Shown here: positions 16,985 to 25,736 of the stretch, one piece after another
Position numbering within the stretch: position 1 is the stretch's first letter
How the letters are laid out: each line of letters starts with the position of its first letter
NCBI RefSeq assembly: GCF_011405655.1
Contig: NZ_AP022829.1
Location: forward strand, 434,001-498,000
Length of the DNA stretch: 64,000 nt
From: Adlercreutzia hattorii
GTDB lineage: Bacteria; Actinomycetota; Coriobacteriia; Coriobacteriales; Eggerthellaceae
Direction of reading: 5' to 3'
Program-made: the position numbers and the translations under genes
The notes under the pieces: model-generated
Seen by the model: only the letters and a program-made list of their open reading frames with translations
The model's database searches: none
Told to the model about the DNA's origin: nothing

Positions 16985-18448
16985 TTAGCGCTGACCGAAC
17001 AGGTCGTCCAGGTTCAGGCCGTTGCCATAGCCATCGCCGTAGCCGTACCCGTTGCCGCCGTCCTGGCCGTAACCATCGCCGTAGCCCCAGCCGTAACCGT
17101 AGTCGTTACCGTCGCCGTAGCCCCAGCCAAAGTCCTGACCCTGCTCGGGCATCTGCTGCTCCCGCTGGGCCTTCTGCTCCGCGGCGGCCTTCTGGCTGGC
17201 GGCATCGTCGCCCAGGGTCACGGAAATCTCCTGCTCCTGGCCGTTGCGGTTCACCGTCAGCTTCACGGTGTCGCCGGGGTTCTTCCCACGCACGGCCAGC
17301 ATGAGGTCGGAGGCACCTTCCACAGACTCGCCGTCCAGGGCCGTGATGATGTCGCCCTCCTGGAGGCCGGCCGCCTCGGCGCCGGAGCCCTGGGAGACGG
17401 CGGCCACGTAGGCGCCGGACTCGGCCGCGAGGCCGTAGCTGGCAGCCGCCTGGTCGTTCACCGTGGACAGGCTCACGCCGAGCTGGGCGTGGGTCGGGGT
17501 CTCGCCGGCGATGATCTGCTGGGCGAGGTTCACCGCGTAGTTCACCGGAATGGCGAACCCGACGCCGGAGTAGTTGCCAGAGTACGAGGTGATCAGCGTG
17601 TTGATGCCGATGAGCTTGCCCTCGTCATCCACCAGCGCGCCGCCGGAGTTGCCCGGGTTGATGGCCGCATCGGTCTGGATCATGTTCGGGTAGATAGTGG
17701 TCTCGCCGCTGCCGCCGGACTGCATCGACTCGCTCGCGTCCATGATCTGCGAGCGGCTCGTGGCGGACACGATGCCCGTGGCCACCGACTGCTCGAGCCC
17801 GAAGGGGGCGCCCAGGGTCATGACCCACTCGCCGACGGTCAGGTTGTCCGAATCGCCGATCTCCATGGGGGTGAGGCCGCTGGCATCCTTGGCCTTCAAC
17901 ACCGCCACGTCGGAGGAGGGATCGGTACCCACCAGCTCGGCGTCGTAGGTGTTGCCGGCGATGGTCACCTTATAGGCGCTGCCGCCGTCGACCACGTGGT
18001 TGTTGGTGATGAGGTAGCCGTCCTCGGTCATCACGACGCCCGAGCCGGTACCCAAGCCCTGGAGCTGGCCGCCCGCATCGGCGTAGGTCTCCACGTATAC
18101 CACGGACGGCAGGCACTTGGCGGCCACGGCCTCGGCCAGGGTCGCATCGTCGTTGGTGTTGATGACAGTCTGGGTAGCGGAAGGGGTGCCCGTGGCCTCG
18201 GCGGTGGCGGGGTCGATGATGGCGCCCTGCACGCCGAACGCGAGCATGCAGGCGAGCGCGGCGCCGGCGAATCCGGTGAGGAAGGAGCGGCGGCCGAACT
18301 TCGGCTTGGCGGTGGCGGTGTTCTCGACGCTGGCGGCCACGGAGCCGTCGATGTCGAACTCGTAGGTCTGGCTCGCGGCGGAGTCGACGGCGTTGTCGCG
18401 GAACGAATGCTTGCCGAAGGGGTTCGGAGTGGTGTTCAAGTTGGTCAT
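16985..18448 (-). CDS. HtrA/DegP-like membrane-anchored serine protease with PDZ domain
   Basis: This 487-residue protein has a cytoplasmic N-terminus, one TM helix (about residues 56-76), a trypsin-like domain and a PDZ domain (about 315-410). The catalytic triad is visible: His151 (NNHVVDGG), Asp180 (DPSSDVAVL) and Ser268 (NPGNSGGA). It probably degrades or refolds damaged exported proteins. The start at 18448 follows AGGAGATCAC; the frame extends 30 codons further but without ribosome-binding support. After about residue 445 the tail is Gly/Tyr/Asp-rich with repeated GYGDG and GWGYG units, which is unusual for the family. Confidence 0.88.
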   Translation of the reverse strand: MTNLNTTPNPFGKHSFRDNAVDSAASQTYEFDIDGSVAASVENTATAKPKFGRRSFLTGFAGAALACMLAFGVQGAIIDPATAEATGTPSATQTVINTNDDATLAEAVAAKCLPSVVYVETYADAGGQLQGLGTGSGVVMTEDGYLITNNHVVDGGSAYKVTIAGNTYDAELVGTDPSSDVAVLKAKDASGLTPMEIGDSDNLTVGEWVMTLGAPFGLEQSVATGIVSATSRSQIMDASESMQSGGSGETTIYPNMIQTDAAINPGNSGGALVDDEGKLIGINTLITSYSGNYSGVGFAIPVNYAVNLAQQIIAGETPTHAQLGVSLSTVNDQAAASYGLAAESGAYVAAVSQGSGAEAAGLQEGDIITALDGESVEGASDLMLAVRGKNPGDTVKLTVNRNGQEQEISVTLGDDAASQKAAAEQKAQREQQMPEQGQDFGWGYGDGNDYGYGWGYGDGYGQDGGNGYGYGDGYGNGLNLDDLFGQR

Positions 18449-18652
18449 TGGTGATCTCCTTCTGAAAGGGGGTCGGTCATGTGCTGGAGTGCACACTATC
18501 ACGCCCCAGCACGTCCCAATGACCTCGGCAACCCCCAATCACGACCGGCCCACGCAGATACACCAACGGGAGTAGTCCCTGCGGATTATGGGGAAGCCTC
18601 GAATGCACAAAACAGGGTACTTCTCGTAGGATTTTGTGCCGGGAGGGCTTGA

Positions 18653-18660
18653 ACCGTTTA
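18653..18660. repeat. 8-bp target-site duplication, left copy
   Basis: ACCGTTTA lies directly outside the left end of the IS and is repeated at 20174-20181 outside the right end. This is direct evidence that the element arrived by transposition. Confidence 0.85.
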
Positions 18661-18686
18661 GGTAGTGTCCCGATTGTTGGTGTAGC
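18661..18686. repeat. IS left terminal inverted repeat
   Basis: GGTAGTGTCCCGATTGTTGG followed by TGTAGC. It pairs with the right repeat at 21 of 26 positions. Confidence 0.85.
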
Positions 18687-18766
18687 GATTCGATCTGCGA
18701 GGGCGGCCGGAGGCCGTCCGAGGAGATCGAACCATCCCTAGAACGCTGCTATTCTACACCATTGGA

Positions 18767-20059
18767 TCACGCCGCCTTCCTGACGGCGCCCCCGTCGGCC
18801 ATCACCACGGCGATGATGCGCGCGGCGTGCTCCGCCGCGGTGCCCTCGTACGCCGGCGGCCGTCCGGGCCTCCAGCGGCGCCTGTCCTCGAAGACCTCCG
18901 ATATCGACTCCTCGGTGAACCAGCGCCGCGCCGCCCAGTCCTCGTCCATCTCGGACAGCACCGCGCCCAGGAGCCGGATCAGCGACTTCCTGGATGGGAA
19001 CACCTGGACGACGTTGGCGCGGCGCTTGATCTCCCGGTTCATCCTCTCCTGGACGTTGTTGGTGCGCAGCCTGCGGTGGTGCGCCGGCGGGAAGTCCAGG
19101 TAGGCCAGCGCGTCGGCCTCGGCCTCCTCCAAAAGCGCGCCGGCCGCGGCGCTGACCGCGCCGATCTCGTCGACCGCCAGGTGGTAGAGCTCGCGCACGA
19201 GCGCGGGGTCCGACTCCGCGAACACCGCCCGCATCACCGAGCCCAGGAGCGCCCGCTCGCGCCTGTTGCGGGCCAGCGCGCACACGTTGCGCTCCAGGTG
19301 CACGACGCAGCGCTGCCAGGCCGCGCCGGGGAACACCTCCTCGATGGCGCGCCTCAGGCCCGCGTGGGCGTCCGAGGTGACGCAGCGCACGCCGGCGACG
19401 CCCCGCTCGCGCAGCGAGAGCAGGAAGGCCCGCCACGAGGCGTAGTCCTCGGTGTCGGCGGAGTCCACGCCCAGGAGGACCCGGTGGCCGGTGTCGGCGG
19501 CCCCGATGGCGGTGACCACGGCGCAGCTGGAGACGTGGCCGCCGTCGCGGCACTTGAGGTAGGTGGCGTCTATCCAGAGATAGGGGAAGCGCGCGCCGCC
19601 GAGGGGTCGCCCCCGCAGGTCGGCCACGGCGGCGTCCAGGGACTCGCAGATGCGGGACACCTGGCTGGCGCTCATGCGGTCGACCCCCAGCGCGCGGGCC
19701 ACCTTCTCCACCTTGCGGGTGGACACCCCGCTGGTGACCATCTCGGCCACCGCGGCCACCACGGCGCGGTCGACTCGGCTGTAGCGCTCGATGAGGTCCT
19801 CGGGGAAGTAGGTCCCCCGCCTGAGCTTCGGGATGCGCAGCGTGATGCGCCCGACGCTGGTGAGGAGCCGGCGCTCCCGGTAGCCGTTGCGCTGGTTGCC
19901 CTCGGCGCAGGCGTCCTCGGCCTGCGCGTCCATGATCTCGTTGACGATCGCCTCGGCGAGGGTCCTGACGAGCTCGTTGATGTTGACCATGCCGTCGTCG
20001 AATCTGGGAATCTCGGGCGCGTCGGCGCCGATTGCTGCTAAAGTGTCCATTGCGGTCAT
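18767..20059 (-). CDS. IS256-family (mutator-type) transposase
   Basis: This 430-residue transposase has the DDE core visible as WIDATYLKCRDGG (first Asp), CVTSDAHAGLRRAIEEVFPG (second Asp), the conserved WQRCVVHLERN block, and NNVQERMNREIKRR (Glu). It is full length for the family and uninterrupted. The first ATG at 20059 was used; a second at 20050 sits at better spacing from AAAGG. It catalyses cut-and-paste or copy-out movement of the element. Confidence 0.93.
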   Translation of the reverse strand: MTAMDTLAAIGADAPEIPRFDDGMVNINELVRTLAEAIVNEIMDAQAEDACAEGNQRNGYRERRLLTSVGRITLRIPKLRRGTYFPEDLIERYSRVDRAVVAAVAEMVTSGVSTRKVEKVARALGVDRMSASQVSRICESLDAAVADLRGRPLGGARFPYLWIDATYLKCRDGGHVSSCAVVTAIGAADTGHRVLLGVDSADTEDYASWRAFLLSLRERGVAGVRCVTSDAHAGLRRAIEEVFPGAAWQRCVVHLERNVCALARNRRERALLGSVMRAVFAESDPALVRELYHLAVDEIGAVSAAAGALLEEAEADALAYLDFPPAHHRRLRTNNVQERMNREIKRRANVVQVFPSRKSLIRLLGAVLSEMDEDWAARRWFTEESISEVFEDRRRWRPGRPPAYEGTAAEHAARIIAVVMADGGAVRKAA

Positions 20060-20147
20060 CGCCTTTCTCGAATCGGTTTACTTCGCAACAAACGATTCTA
20101 GCGATGGCCGTTTCTCGTGCCGCGACTATTCGGCACGCGAAACGTCC

Positions 20148-20173
20148 GCTACACCAACGTTCGGGACGCGATC
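20148..20173. repeat. IS right terminal inverted repeat
   Basis: It begins GCTACACCAACGTTCGGGAC and ends GCGATC; it is the reverse complement of the left end with 5 mismatches in 26 bases. The second copy of ACCGTTTA follows at 20174-20181. Confidence 0.85.
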
Positions 20174-20270
20174 ACCGTTTAGCGTGAACAGGGAAAACTT
20201 TTCGCATTTGCCGCCAATAGCTACGAGAAATGGCTCATTTTGCACATTTCGGATCGATGGTGCTTTTAGA

Positions 20271-20351
20271 CGCTCTTCTTCCAGTGTGATGCGCCCGATG
20301 CGGGCGGCCGGGTCATGACCGCGCTCGTAGAGCCGCAGGTTCTGGTTGCGC
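20271..20351 (-). pseudogene. Remnant of the 3' end of a MoxR-type ATPase gene
   Basis: Read leftward this encodes NQNLRLYERGHDPAARIGRI followed by TLEEE. That nearly matches the last residues of the MoxR protein at 26798-28321 (NQNLQFYERGHDLAARIDRI, then TLEEE and stop). The DNA similarity extends about 80 bp and stops abruptly on both sides; the original stop codon is lost. It therefore looks like a small ectopic duplication or the relic of a deleted paralogue next to the IS insertion. Confidence 0.65.
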
Positions 20352-20431
20352 GTGGGGTCGCGCCAAGGCTTTAGACGGCTTGGTGGTGCGCGTCGACTGG
20401 TGCACCAAGCGGCGCGCACCACCGCCGGCTT

Positions 20432-22078
20432 CTAATACTTCTCAACGAGATCGATGAGTTCCTGCTTGGAATGCAGGCAGGTCTTCTCCAAAATGCGGCG
20501 GGTGTGGGTGCGGATGGTGGATTCCGAGACGAAGAGCGCTTCGGCGATGACCTTTGCGGAGCGGCCGCGGGCGAGGTAGGGGAGCACCTCGGCCTCGCGA
20601 CGGGTGAGGCCGTAGTCGTCGGCGAGGAGCGCGAAGACGACCTCTTCGCTGTTAATAGCTTCGGCCCCATCGATCTCGCCGGTCGCAGAAGTGCTGATGG
20701 ACTCCGCAACGGGAGAGGTGCTGGCAGGGTCGGCAGCTGCTTTGTCGGTTGCCTTGACGGCTGTTGGGGCAGCTAAGACCGACGATGGATCTGAGACGCT
20801 CGAATGCGGATTCGCGTTGCCGTCGCCGGTCGCCTCGCCAATCGCCATTCTCCCTTCTGCCTCCTCGTCCGAAACCGAGCGTTTGGCGTTGTGCCAGAGA
20901 AACCATAGCAGGATGACGAGCAGGTACACCGCTCCGATGCACACGCCCACTACAGCGCAGCCAGCCACTTCGGGGAGGAGCATGATCAGATACCCGATGC
21001 CGATGCCCACGAGCCGTGCGAGAATGGACAGCGCCCTCACCAGGCCCCCTATAACGAAGCCCGATACGGCGTAATCGTAGGCAGCTGTGGCTACCAGGTA
21101 CCAGATGACCACGTCGAAGACCCCATGTACGGCGCTCATGATTGCGTTCAGCACTACGGGGTGAACATTCCAGAAAAACGGCAGCGCCGCGAACAGCACG
21201 ATGGCGATGGGGATAAGCAGTTGGTAGACTAGCGACAGGTTTACTCGCCGCTGCAAGGCAACCGTGAAGGCCAAAAGAAGCACTGCAACGACGAAATTCA
21301 GCACGAGGGGCAGTTCATGGGCCGTGCTCGCGGAGTTCACGCTGAGCACGGCGGTCTCCCACATAAAGCCGAACAGGCAGGAGAAAACGAGGGCGGCGAT
21401 GATGAGCGGCACGAGGGTGGTGAGAGCCGCCAGGTAGCGCTGAGACTCGGTTCGGTGGGGCGCGAGGAGAACCGACGGCTGGCTGCTCTCGGTACGGCAG
21501 CGCTTCAGGCAGAGAACCGAGGCTATTGGCAGGGGAGCCATGAGCGCAAGGGGCGGAAAGGGAGTGAGGGCCACGAGGGAGTCGACGGCGAGAAAGATGA
21601 TGGTGGTGAGCAAGAACGACGCCGGGGCATACAGGGCCGTGCGCGAGGGATGCACGCGTCCGAGCACGTCCGCCCAGCTCCCCCATAGGTAGCCGAAGCC
21701 GACGCCGCATAGCGTCGAGCCGATCACTAGCGATGCGGAAAGCGCTGGGCCGGCAAACCATATGCCGGCGCCGCCGATAGCCGCGATGCCGACAAGGATG
21801 CATCCGCAGAAGGGCCACGGCGAGAGTTTCGCCAGATTTTCCGGCGCCCGCTCTACAAGGGCCGACACGCCTAAGAGCACGGTCATGTTTGCCAAAAACG
21901 ATACGACGACGATCAACGTATTGTACTGGGGCGTGTCCGCCGCGCCGGTGAGCAGGATGGAGCTGCGGAAGGTGAGCATGCTGCAGGCCCAGAAAAACGC
22001 GAGGCCGAGATAGCACAGGTGCAGAAAGCGGTGAAGCGGCTCGATAGCGGCCGATGGTGCATCGCGGACTGCTGTCAC
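20432..22078 (-). CDS. Membrane-spanning LuxR-family regulator
   Basis: This 548-residue protein has about 12 predicted membrane helices (residues 20-420), an Ala/Ser-rich cytoplasmic linker and a C-terminal LuxR helix-turn-helix (YGLTRREAEVLPYLARGRSA, then KVIAEALFVSESTIRTHTRR). This MFS-like plus HTH architecture is common in Eggerthellaceae, often beside respiratory reductase genes. It is divergent from torD and the molybdoenzyme operon, so it probably senses a compound at the membrane and controls that operon. The start at 22078 lies 159 bases from torD, with a palindrome between them. Confidence 0.85.
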   Translation of the reverse strand: MTAVRDAPSAAIEPLHRFLHLCYLGLAFFWACSMLTFRSSILLTGAADTPQYNTLIVVVSFLANMTVLLGVSALVERAPENLAKLSPWPFCGCILVGIAAIGGAGIWFAGPALSASLVIGSTLCGVGFGYLWGSWADVLGRVHPSRTALYAPASFLLTTIIFLAVDSLVALTPFPPLALMAPLPIASVLCLKRCRTESSQPSVLLAPHRTESQRYLAALTTLVPLIIAALVFSCLFGFMWETAVLSVNSASTAHELPLVLNFVVAVLLLAFTVALQRRVNLSLVYQLLIPIAIVLFAALPFFWNVHPVVLNAIMSAVHGVFDVVIWYLVATAAYDYAVSGFVIGGLVRALSILARLVGIGIGYLIMLLPEVAGCAVVGVCIGAVYLLVILLWFLWHNAKRSVSDEEAEGRMAIGEATGDGNANPHSSVSDPSSVLAAPTAVKATDKAAADPASTSPVAESISTSATGEIDGAEAINSEEVVFALLADDYGLTRREAEVLPYLARGRSAKVIAEALFVSESTIRTHTRRILEKTCLHSKQELIDLVEKY

Positions 22079-22164
22079 GGCCCTGCTCCTCCTTCTCCAT
22101 TGCCAGTGTGAACTGGGCGTTTCCCTGTCGCGTCCTCTATTATGACTGACTTGCGTCTCGGTAA

Positions 22165-22183
22165 ATCATCAGAAACTGATGAT
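22165..22183. promoter_or_regulatory. Perfect palindrome, candidate operator between the LuxR and torD genes
   Basis: ATCATCAG-AAA-CTGATGAT is a perfect 8-bp dyad in the centre of the divergent promoter region. It is a good candidate binding site for the adjacent LuxR regulator or another dimeric factor. Confidence 0.5.
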
Positions 22184-22236
22184 ATGGCGCATAGCCGACG
22201 ATTCTAGCATGGAGCGCCAACGGAAGGAGGTGCGAA

Positions 22237-22944
22237 ATGCAAGAGACAAGAGGCGGGGCTGCGCGTGCGACCGCGCAAACATCGGAGAGAGAGGTCGTGC
22301 GCGATGCCGCACGGGTGAACGTCTGCGCCAAGGCAGCCTACCTGAGCACCATTGGGGCTCTGTTCTCGCGATGGGGCGATGACTATGAAGCGGCGTACGA
22401 GGCGGCCCGTGCGACAGCGGCCGATTTAGCGATAGCGCCCGCGACGCCGGTGGGCGCCGTGCGCTGCCGACTCGAGAACGAGGTGCTCACCTTGGGCGCT
22501 CCCGCGGCGGCGGTGCCCGTCGAATCGCTTTATAAGCCTTGGGCCGATGGACGGGAGCGCCGCAGAGGGGTCTCGGCTGAGTTTGGTGCGGCCCGGCATC
22601 TGCTCCTCGGTGACAGCGCCCAGCACATGCGGGCCCTTTATCGCGCTCTCGAACTTGAGGTGCCGATGGAGTTTTGCGCCATGCCCGACCATGTGACGCT
22701 CATGACCGAGGTGGTGGCCCTGTGCGTCGATGCGGGAAACCATGAGGCTGCTCTTGCGCTGTTGTCCGAGCATTTCGACTGGCTGGACGCTTACGAGCAA
22801 ACCCTGCTCGCCCATGCGGCCGCGCTCTCGTCGGCGCCCCCCTCGGCTCGTACCGACGAGCTGGCTCGCGCTCTGGCCCATGGGCGCGAGCTGGCGGTAG
22901 CTCTCGCGGCGGCCGTCCGAGACCTATCCGTGTCCCTTCGGTAA
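22237..22944 (+). CDS. TorD/DmsD-family molybdoenzyme maturation chaperone
   Basis: This 235-residue all-helical protein carries the TorD-type motif MPDHVTLMTEVVALC and a downstream FDWLDAYEQTL segment. Such chaperones hold the twin-arginine signal and apoenzyme until the molybdenum cofactor is inserted. It follows a strong AAGGAGGTG and lies directly upstream of the catalytic subunit, its probable client. Confidence 0.8.
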   Translation: MQETRGGAARATAQTSEREVVRDAARVNVCAKAAYLSTIGALFSRWGDDYEAAYEAARATAADLAIAPATPVGAVRCRLENEVLTLGAPAAAVPVESLYKPWADGRERRRGVSAEFGAARHLLLGDSAQHMRALYRALELEVPMEFCAMPDHVTLMTEVVALCVDAGNHEAALALLSEHFDWLDAYEQTLLAHAAALSSAPPSARTDELARALAHGRELAVALAAAVRDLSVSLR

Positions 22945-22980
22945 AAACCGAGGACTTCCCCAGACAAGGAGAAAGCAGAT

Positions 22981-25194
22981 ATGCAAGAGAAGGAGGCTTT
23001 AATGCACTGCAATCCCACCAGGCGAACCTTCCTGAAGGGTACCGCCGCCACCGCTGCGCTGGCTGCTGTGGGCACTTGCTCGGTGGCCGCGTGGCGGGCC
23101 GAGCAGGCCGAGGCCGCCGCCACGGGCGCGGCCAAGATTCAGGGCGCATCGCTGTGCAACGGCTGCTCCAGCAAGTGCGGCCTGATCGCCACCGCTCTCG
23201 ACGGGCGGTTGTGGACCGTCGAGGGCATGAAGGAGCACCCCTATTCCAAGGGAACGCTCTGCGGTCGCGGTCACGGCGCGGCTCAGTGGGCCTATTCCGA
23301 CGGCCGGCTGACTCAGCCTATGAAGCGCGCCGCCGACGGCAGCTTCGTCCCTATCAGCTGGGATGACGCTCTGTCCGAAATTGGCGCGAAGGTGCAGGAG
23401 ATCATCGCCGAGGCCGGCCCCGAGGCGCTGGCCATCATCCAAGATCCGCGCCCCTCGGGCAAGTACTACAGCAAGCGCTTCATGAACGCGCTCGGCTCAC
23501 CCAACGTGTACACCCATGCCGCTGCCTGCAATCTGTCGAAAGAGAGCGGAATTCAGGAAGCCACGGGAGCCCAGAACTTCTCGGTGGACTTCCCCAACAC
23601 CAAAATGGTGGTGTTCATCGGCCGCAGCTATGGCGATGGCATCCGTCCCTCCTCGGTGAAGAGCTTGGCCGGAGCGGCCGAGGGCGGGGCGCGGGTGGTC
23701 ATCGTGGATCCGCGCCTGAACAACACCGGCGTCTTTGCTACCGACTGGGTGCCTATCAGGCCCGGCGCTGATATCGCGTTCCTGCTCGGCATCGCGAACG
23801 TGCTGGTGACGCGCGACCTGTACGATCACGCGTTCGTTGAGCAGTCCGCCGTGGGCTTCCCGGAGTTCGCTGCTCAAGTGACCGAGTACACGCCGGAATG
23901 GGCCGAGGGCATCTGCGATGTGCCGGCCGATACCATCGTGGAAATCGCCGAGTCGCTGGCCGCCGCCGCACCGGCCTGCGCTATCGAGCCTTCCTGGCGG
24001 GCAGCGTTCGGCTGCGCCTATCAAAACTCCTTCGAGACGGCTCGCGCGGTGTGCGCCGTGAATGCGCTTCTTGGCTGCTGGGGGCAGAAGGGTGGAGCGC
24101 TCATCACCTCTTCGCCCAAGGCGGGCGACGTGGATCCGGTGAAGTTCCCCGAGGTGCCCAAGCCGGCCGCCAAGCGTTTGGGCGACGCCGAGTACCCGCT
24201 GGCGCTCTCGGGCACCGGCACCAACCTGGCTGTGCTGAACGGCTGCGCCGATGGCGCCATCCAGGGCGTGTTCTTCTACAACTCCAACGCTGTGCAGGGG
24301 TACGCCCAGCCGGCGAAGTGGCGCGAGGCGCTTTCCCAGGCGAAGCTCGTGGTGACTATCGACGTGCAAATGAGCGAGACTGCTTTGGCGTCGGACTACG
24401 TGCTGCCCGAGTGCACGGTGCTGGAGCGCCTGGAGCTGCCCGAGTTCATCGGCGGCAAGAAGCACTATGTGGCACTGCGCACCCCCGTCATCGAGCGCAT
24501 CCATCCCGAGACGCGCCCCTGCGACGAGATCTTCGCCGGGCTGGCCGAGGCGTGCGGCGTGGGCGAGTACTTCGACTTCACCGTGGAGGAGCTGGCCGAG
24601 GCGCAGCTGGCCAGCGTGGGCACCTCGATCGAGGAGGTGCGCGAGGCCGGTATCGTGGAATTGGCTGACCCCGGCTTCGCGTTCGGCACGCCGACGTTCA
24701 AGACTCCGACGGAAAAGTTCCAGTTCGCCTCGGCGAAGGTGGCGGAAGCGGGCTTGAACCCGGTTATCGGTTACGTGCCGCGTCTGGTGGAGCCGGCCGA
24801 GGGCGAGTTCTCCCTCATCGGCGGCAAGCAGGGTATCCACTCCCACACCATGACGCTGAACCTGGAGGCGCTGAATGCCATCTCCCGGGAATATCAGCTC
24901 GAGCGGCTCTGGATGGCTGCCTCCGATGCCGCGGATCTGGGCATTGTCGACGGCGATACGGTGGAGCTTTCCTCCAGCGAGTGCTCAGGCCAGGTAGCTG
25001 TGAAGGTGACCGAGCGCTTGAAGCCCGGTGTGCTGTTTCTGCCCACCCATTACGGCGGCACATCGCCCTATCTCACTCGGGCCCAGGGCTTTGGCCTCAA
25101 CATGATGGATTTCGTTCCGCTGCATTTGGAACCCGGCGTAGGCTCCACCATGAGCCAGGAGGTAGCGGTGAAGGTTAGGAAGGTGGAAGGCTGA
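22981..25194 (+). CDS. Molybdopterin oxidoreductase catalytic subunit (PsrA/PhsA/DMSO-reductase superfamily)
   Basis: This 737-residue catalytic subunit has a twin-arginine signal (TRRTFLKGTAATAALAAVG). Its N-terminal [4Fe-4S] site is CNGCSSKCGL with the fourth cysteine in GTLCGRGHG. The region HAACNLSKESGI suggests a cysteine molybdenum ligand. It acts outside the membrane with the following FeS subunit and the NrfD-type anchor. Two starts are possible: 22981 (after AAGGAGAAAG) and 23002 (after AAGGAGGC, better spacing). The substrate is unknown; polysulfide, thiosulfate or an organic acceptor would all fit this architecture. Confidence 0.87.
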   Translation: MQEKEALMHCNPTRRTFLKGTAATAALAAVGTCSVAAWRAEQAEAAATGAAKIQGASLCNGCSSKCGLIATALDGRLWTVEGMKEHPYSKGTLCGRGHGAAQWAYSDGRLTQPMKRAADGSFVPISWDDALSEIGAKVQEIIAEAGPEALAIIQDPRPSGKYYSKRFMNALGSPNVYTHAAACNLSKESGIQEATGAQNFSVDFPNTKMVVFIGRSYGDGIRPSSVKSLAGAAEGGARVVIVDPRLNNTGVFATDWVPIRPGADIAFLLGIANVLVTRDLYDHAFVEQSAVGFPEFAAQVTEYTPEWAEGICDVPADTIVEIAESLAAAAPACAIEPSWRAAFGCAYQNSFETARAVCAVNALLGCWGQKGGALITSSPKAGDVDPVKFPEVPKPAAKRLGDAEYPLALSGTGTNLAVLNGCADGAIQGVFFYNSNAVQGYAQPAKWREALSQAKLVVTIDVQMSETALASDYVLPECTVLERLELPEFIGGKKHYVALRTPVIERIHPETRPCDEIFAGLAEACGVGEYFDFTVEELAEAQLASVGTSIEEVREAGIVELADPGFAFGTPTFKTPTEKFQFASAKVAEAGLNPVIGYVPRLVEPAEGEFSLIGGKQGIHSHTMTLNLEALNAISREYQLERLWMAASDAADLGIVDGDTVELSSSECSGQVAVKVTERLKPGVLFLPTHYGGTSPYLTRAQGFGLNMMDFVPLHLEPGVGSTMSQEVAVKVRKVEG

Positions 25195-25730
25195 TGGCCC
25201 GTTACGGAATGCTCATCAACACGAAGAAGTGCGTTGGCTGCTACGCCTGCCGCGTGGCCTGTCAGATGGTGAACGGGCTCGAGTCCGATGAGGCGTTCAT
25301 CAAATTCGACGAGATGGAGCAGGGGGCCTACCCCAACGTGTATGCGGAAGTGGTGCCAGTGCAGTGCATGCACTGCGAGGACGCTCCCTGCGAGGCGGTG
25401 TGTCCCACCCATGCCACCTATACGACCGACTCGGGCGTGGTGCTGGTAGACGAGGAACGGTGCATCGGCTGCAAGTACTGCATGGCCGCCTGCCCTTACG
25501 GCGCCCGCATCCAGATTAAGAAGACCGGCGTTATCGAGAAATGCCGCTTCTGCTGGTACGAGGGCGAGCCGGGCAACCCGCCGCGTTGCGTGGGCACCTG
25601 CATCTCCGGCGCTCGCCTGTTTGGCGACCTGGACGATCCGCAGAGCGAGATCTGCCAGGAAATCGCTCGCACCAATGCCCAGCCGCTGGCGGGCGACCTG
25701 ACCACCGCGAAAATCTACTACGTGAGGTGA
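25194..25730 (+). CDS. Four-cluster ferredoxin subunit (DmsB/PsrB/NrfC type)
   Basis: This 178-residue protein has four cysteine groups: CVGCYACRVAC, CMHCEDAPCEAVC, CIGCKYCMAAC and CRFCW...CVGTC. It would carry electrons between the molybdenum subunit and the membrane anchor. It starts at the base where the upstream gene stops, and the anchor gene follows after 6 bases. Confidence 0.92.
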   Translation: MARYGMLINTKKCVGCYACRVACQMVNGLESDEAFIKFDEMEQGAYPNVYAEVVPVQCMHCEDAPCEAVCPTHATYTTDSGVVLVDEERCIGCKYCMAACPYGARIQIKKTGVIEKCRFCWYEGEPGNPPRCVGTCISGARLFGDLDDPQSEICQEIARTNAQPLAGDLTTAKIYYVR

Positions 25731-25736
25731 TGATCA

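Larger units (their letters stand above)
18661..20173. mobile_element. Complete IS256-family insertion sequence (1513 bp)
   Basis: The element is bounded by 26-bp imperfect inverted repeats (21 of 26 matching; the inner 20 bp read GTCCCGA-NN-GTTGGTGTAGC) at 18661-18686 and 20148-20173. It is flanked by the 8-bp duplication ACCGTTTA. It contains one intact transposase gene read leftward, so it may still be mobile. Its very high-GC coding sequence and intact ends suggest recent arrival. Confidence 0.9.

Noticed and set aside
16931-18454. A 507-codon plus-strand frame opposite htrA
   Set aside because: It mirrors the htrA codons exactly, has no ribosome-binding site or domain, and HtrA is clearly real.
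18827-20041. A 404-codon plus-strand frame opposite the transposase
   Set aside because: It is a shadow of the high-GC transposase gene; the transposase has all DDE motifs.
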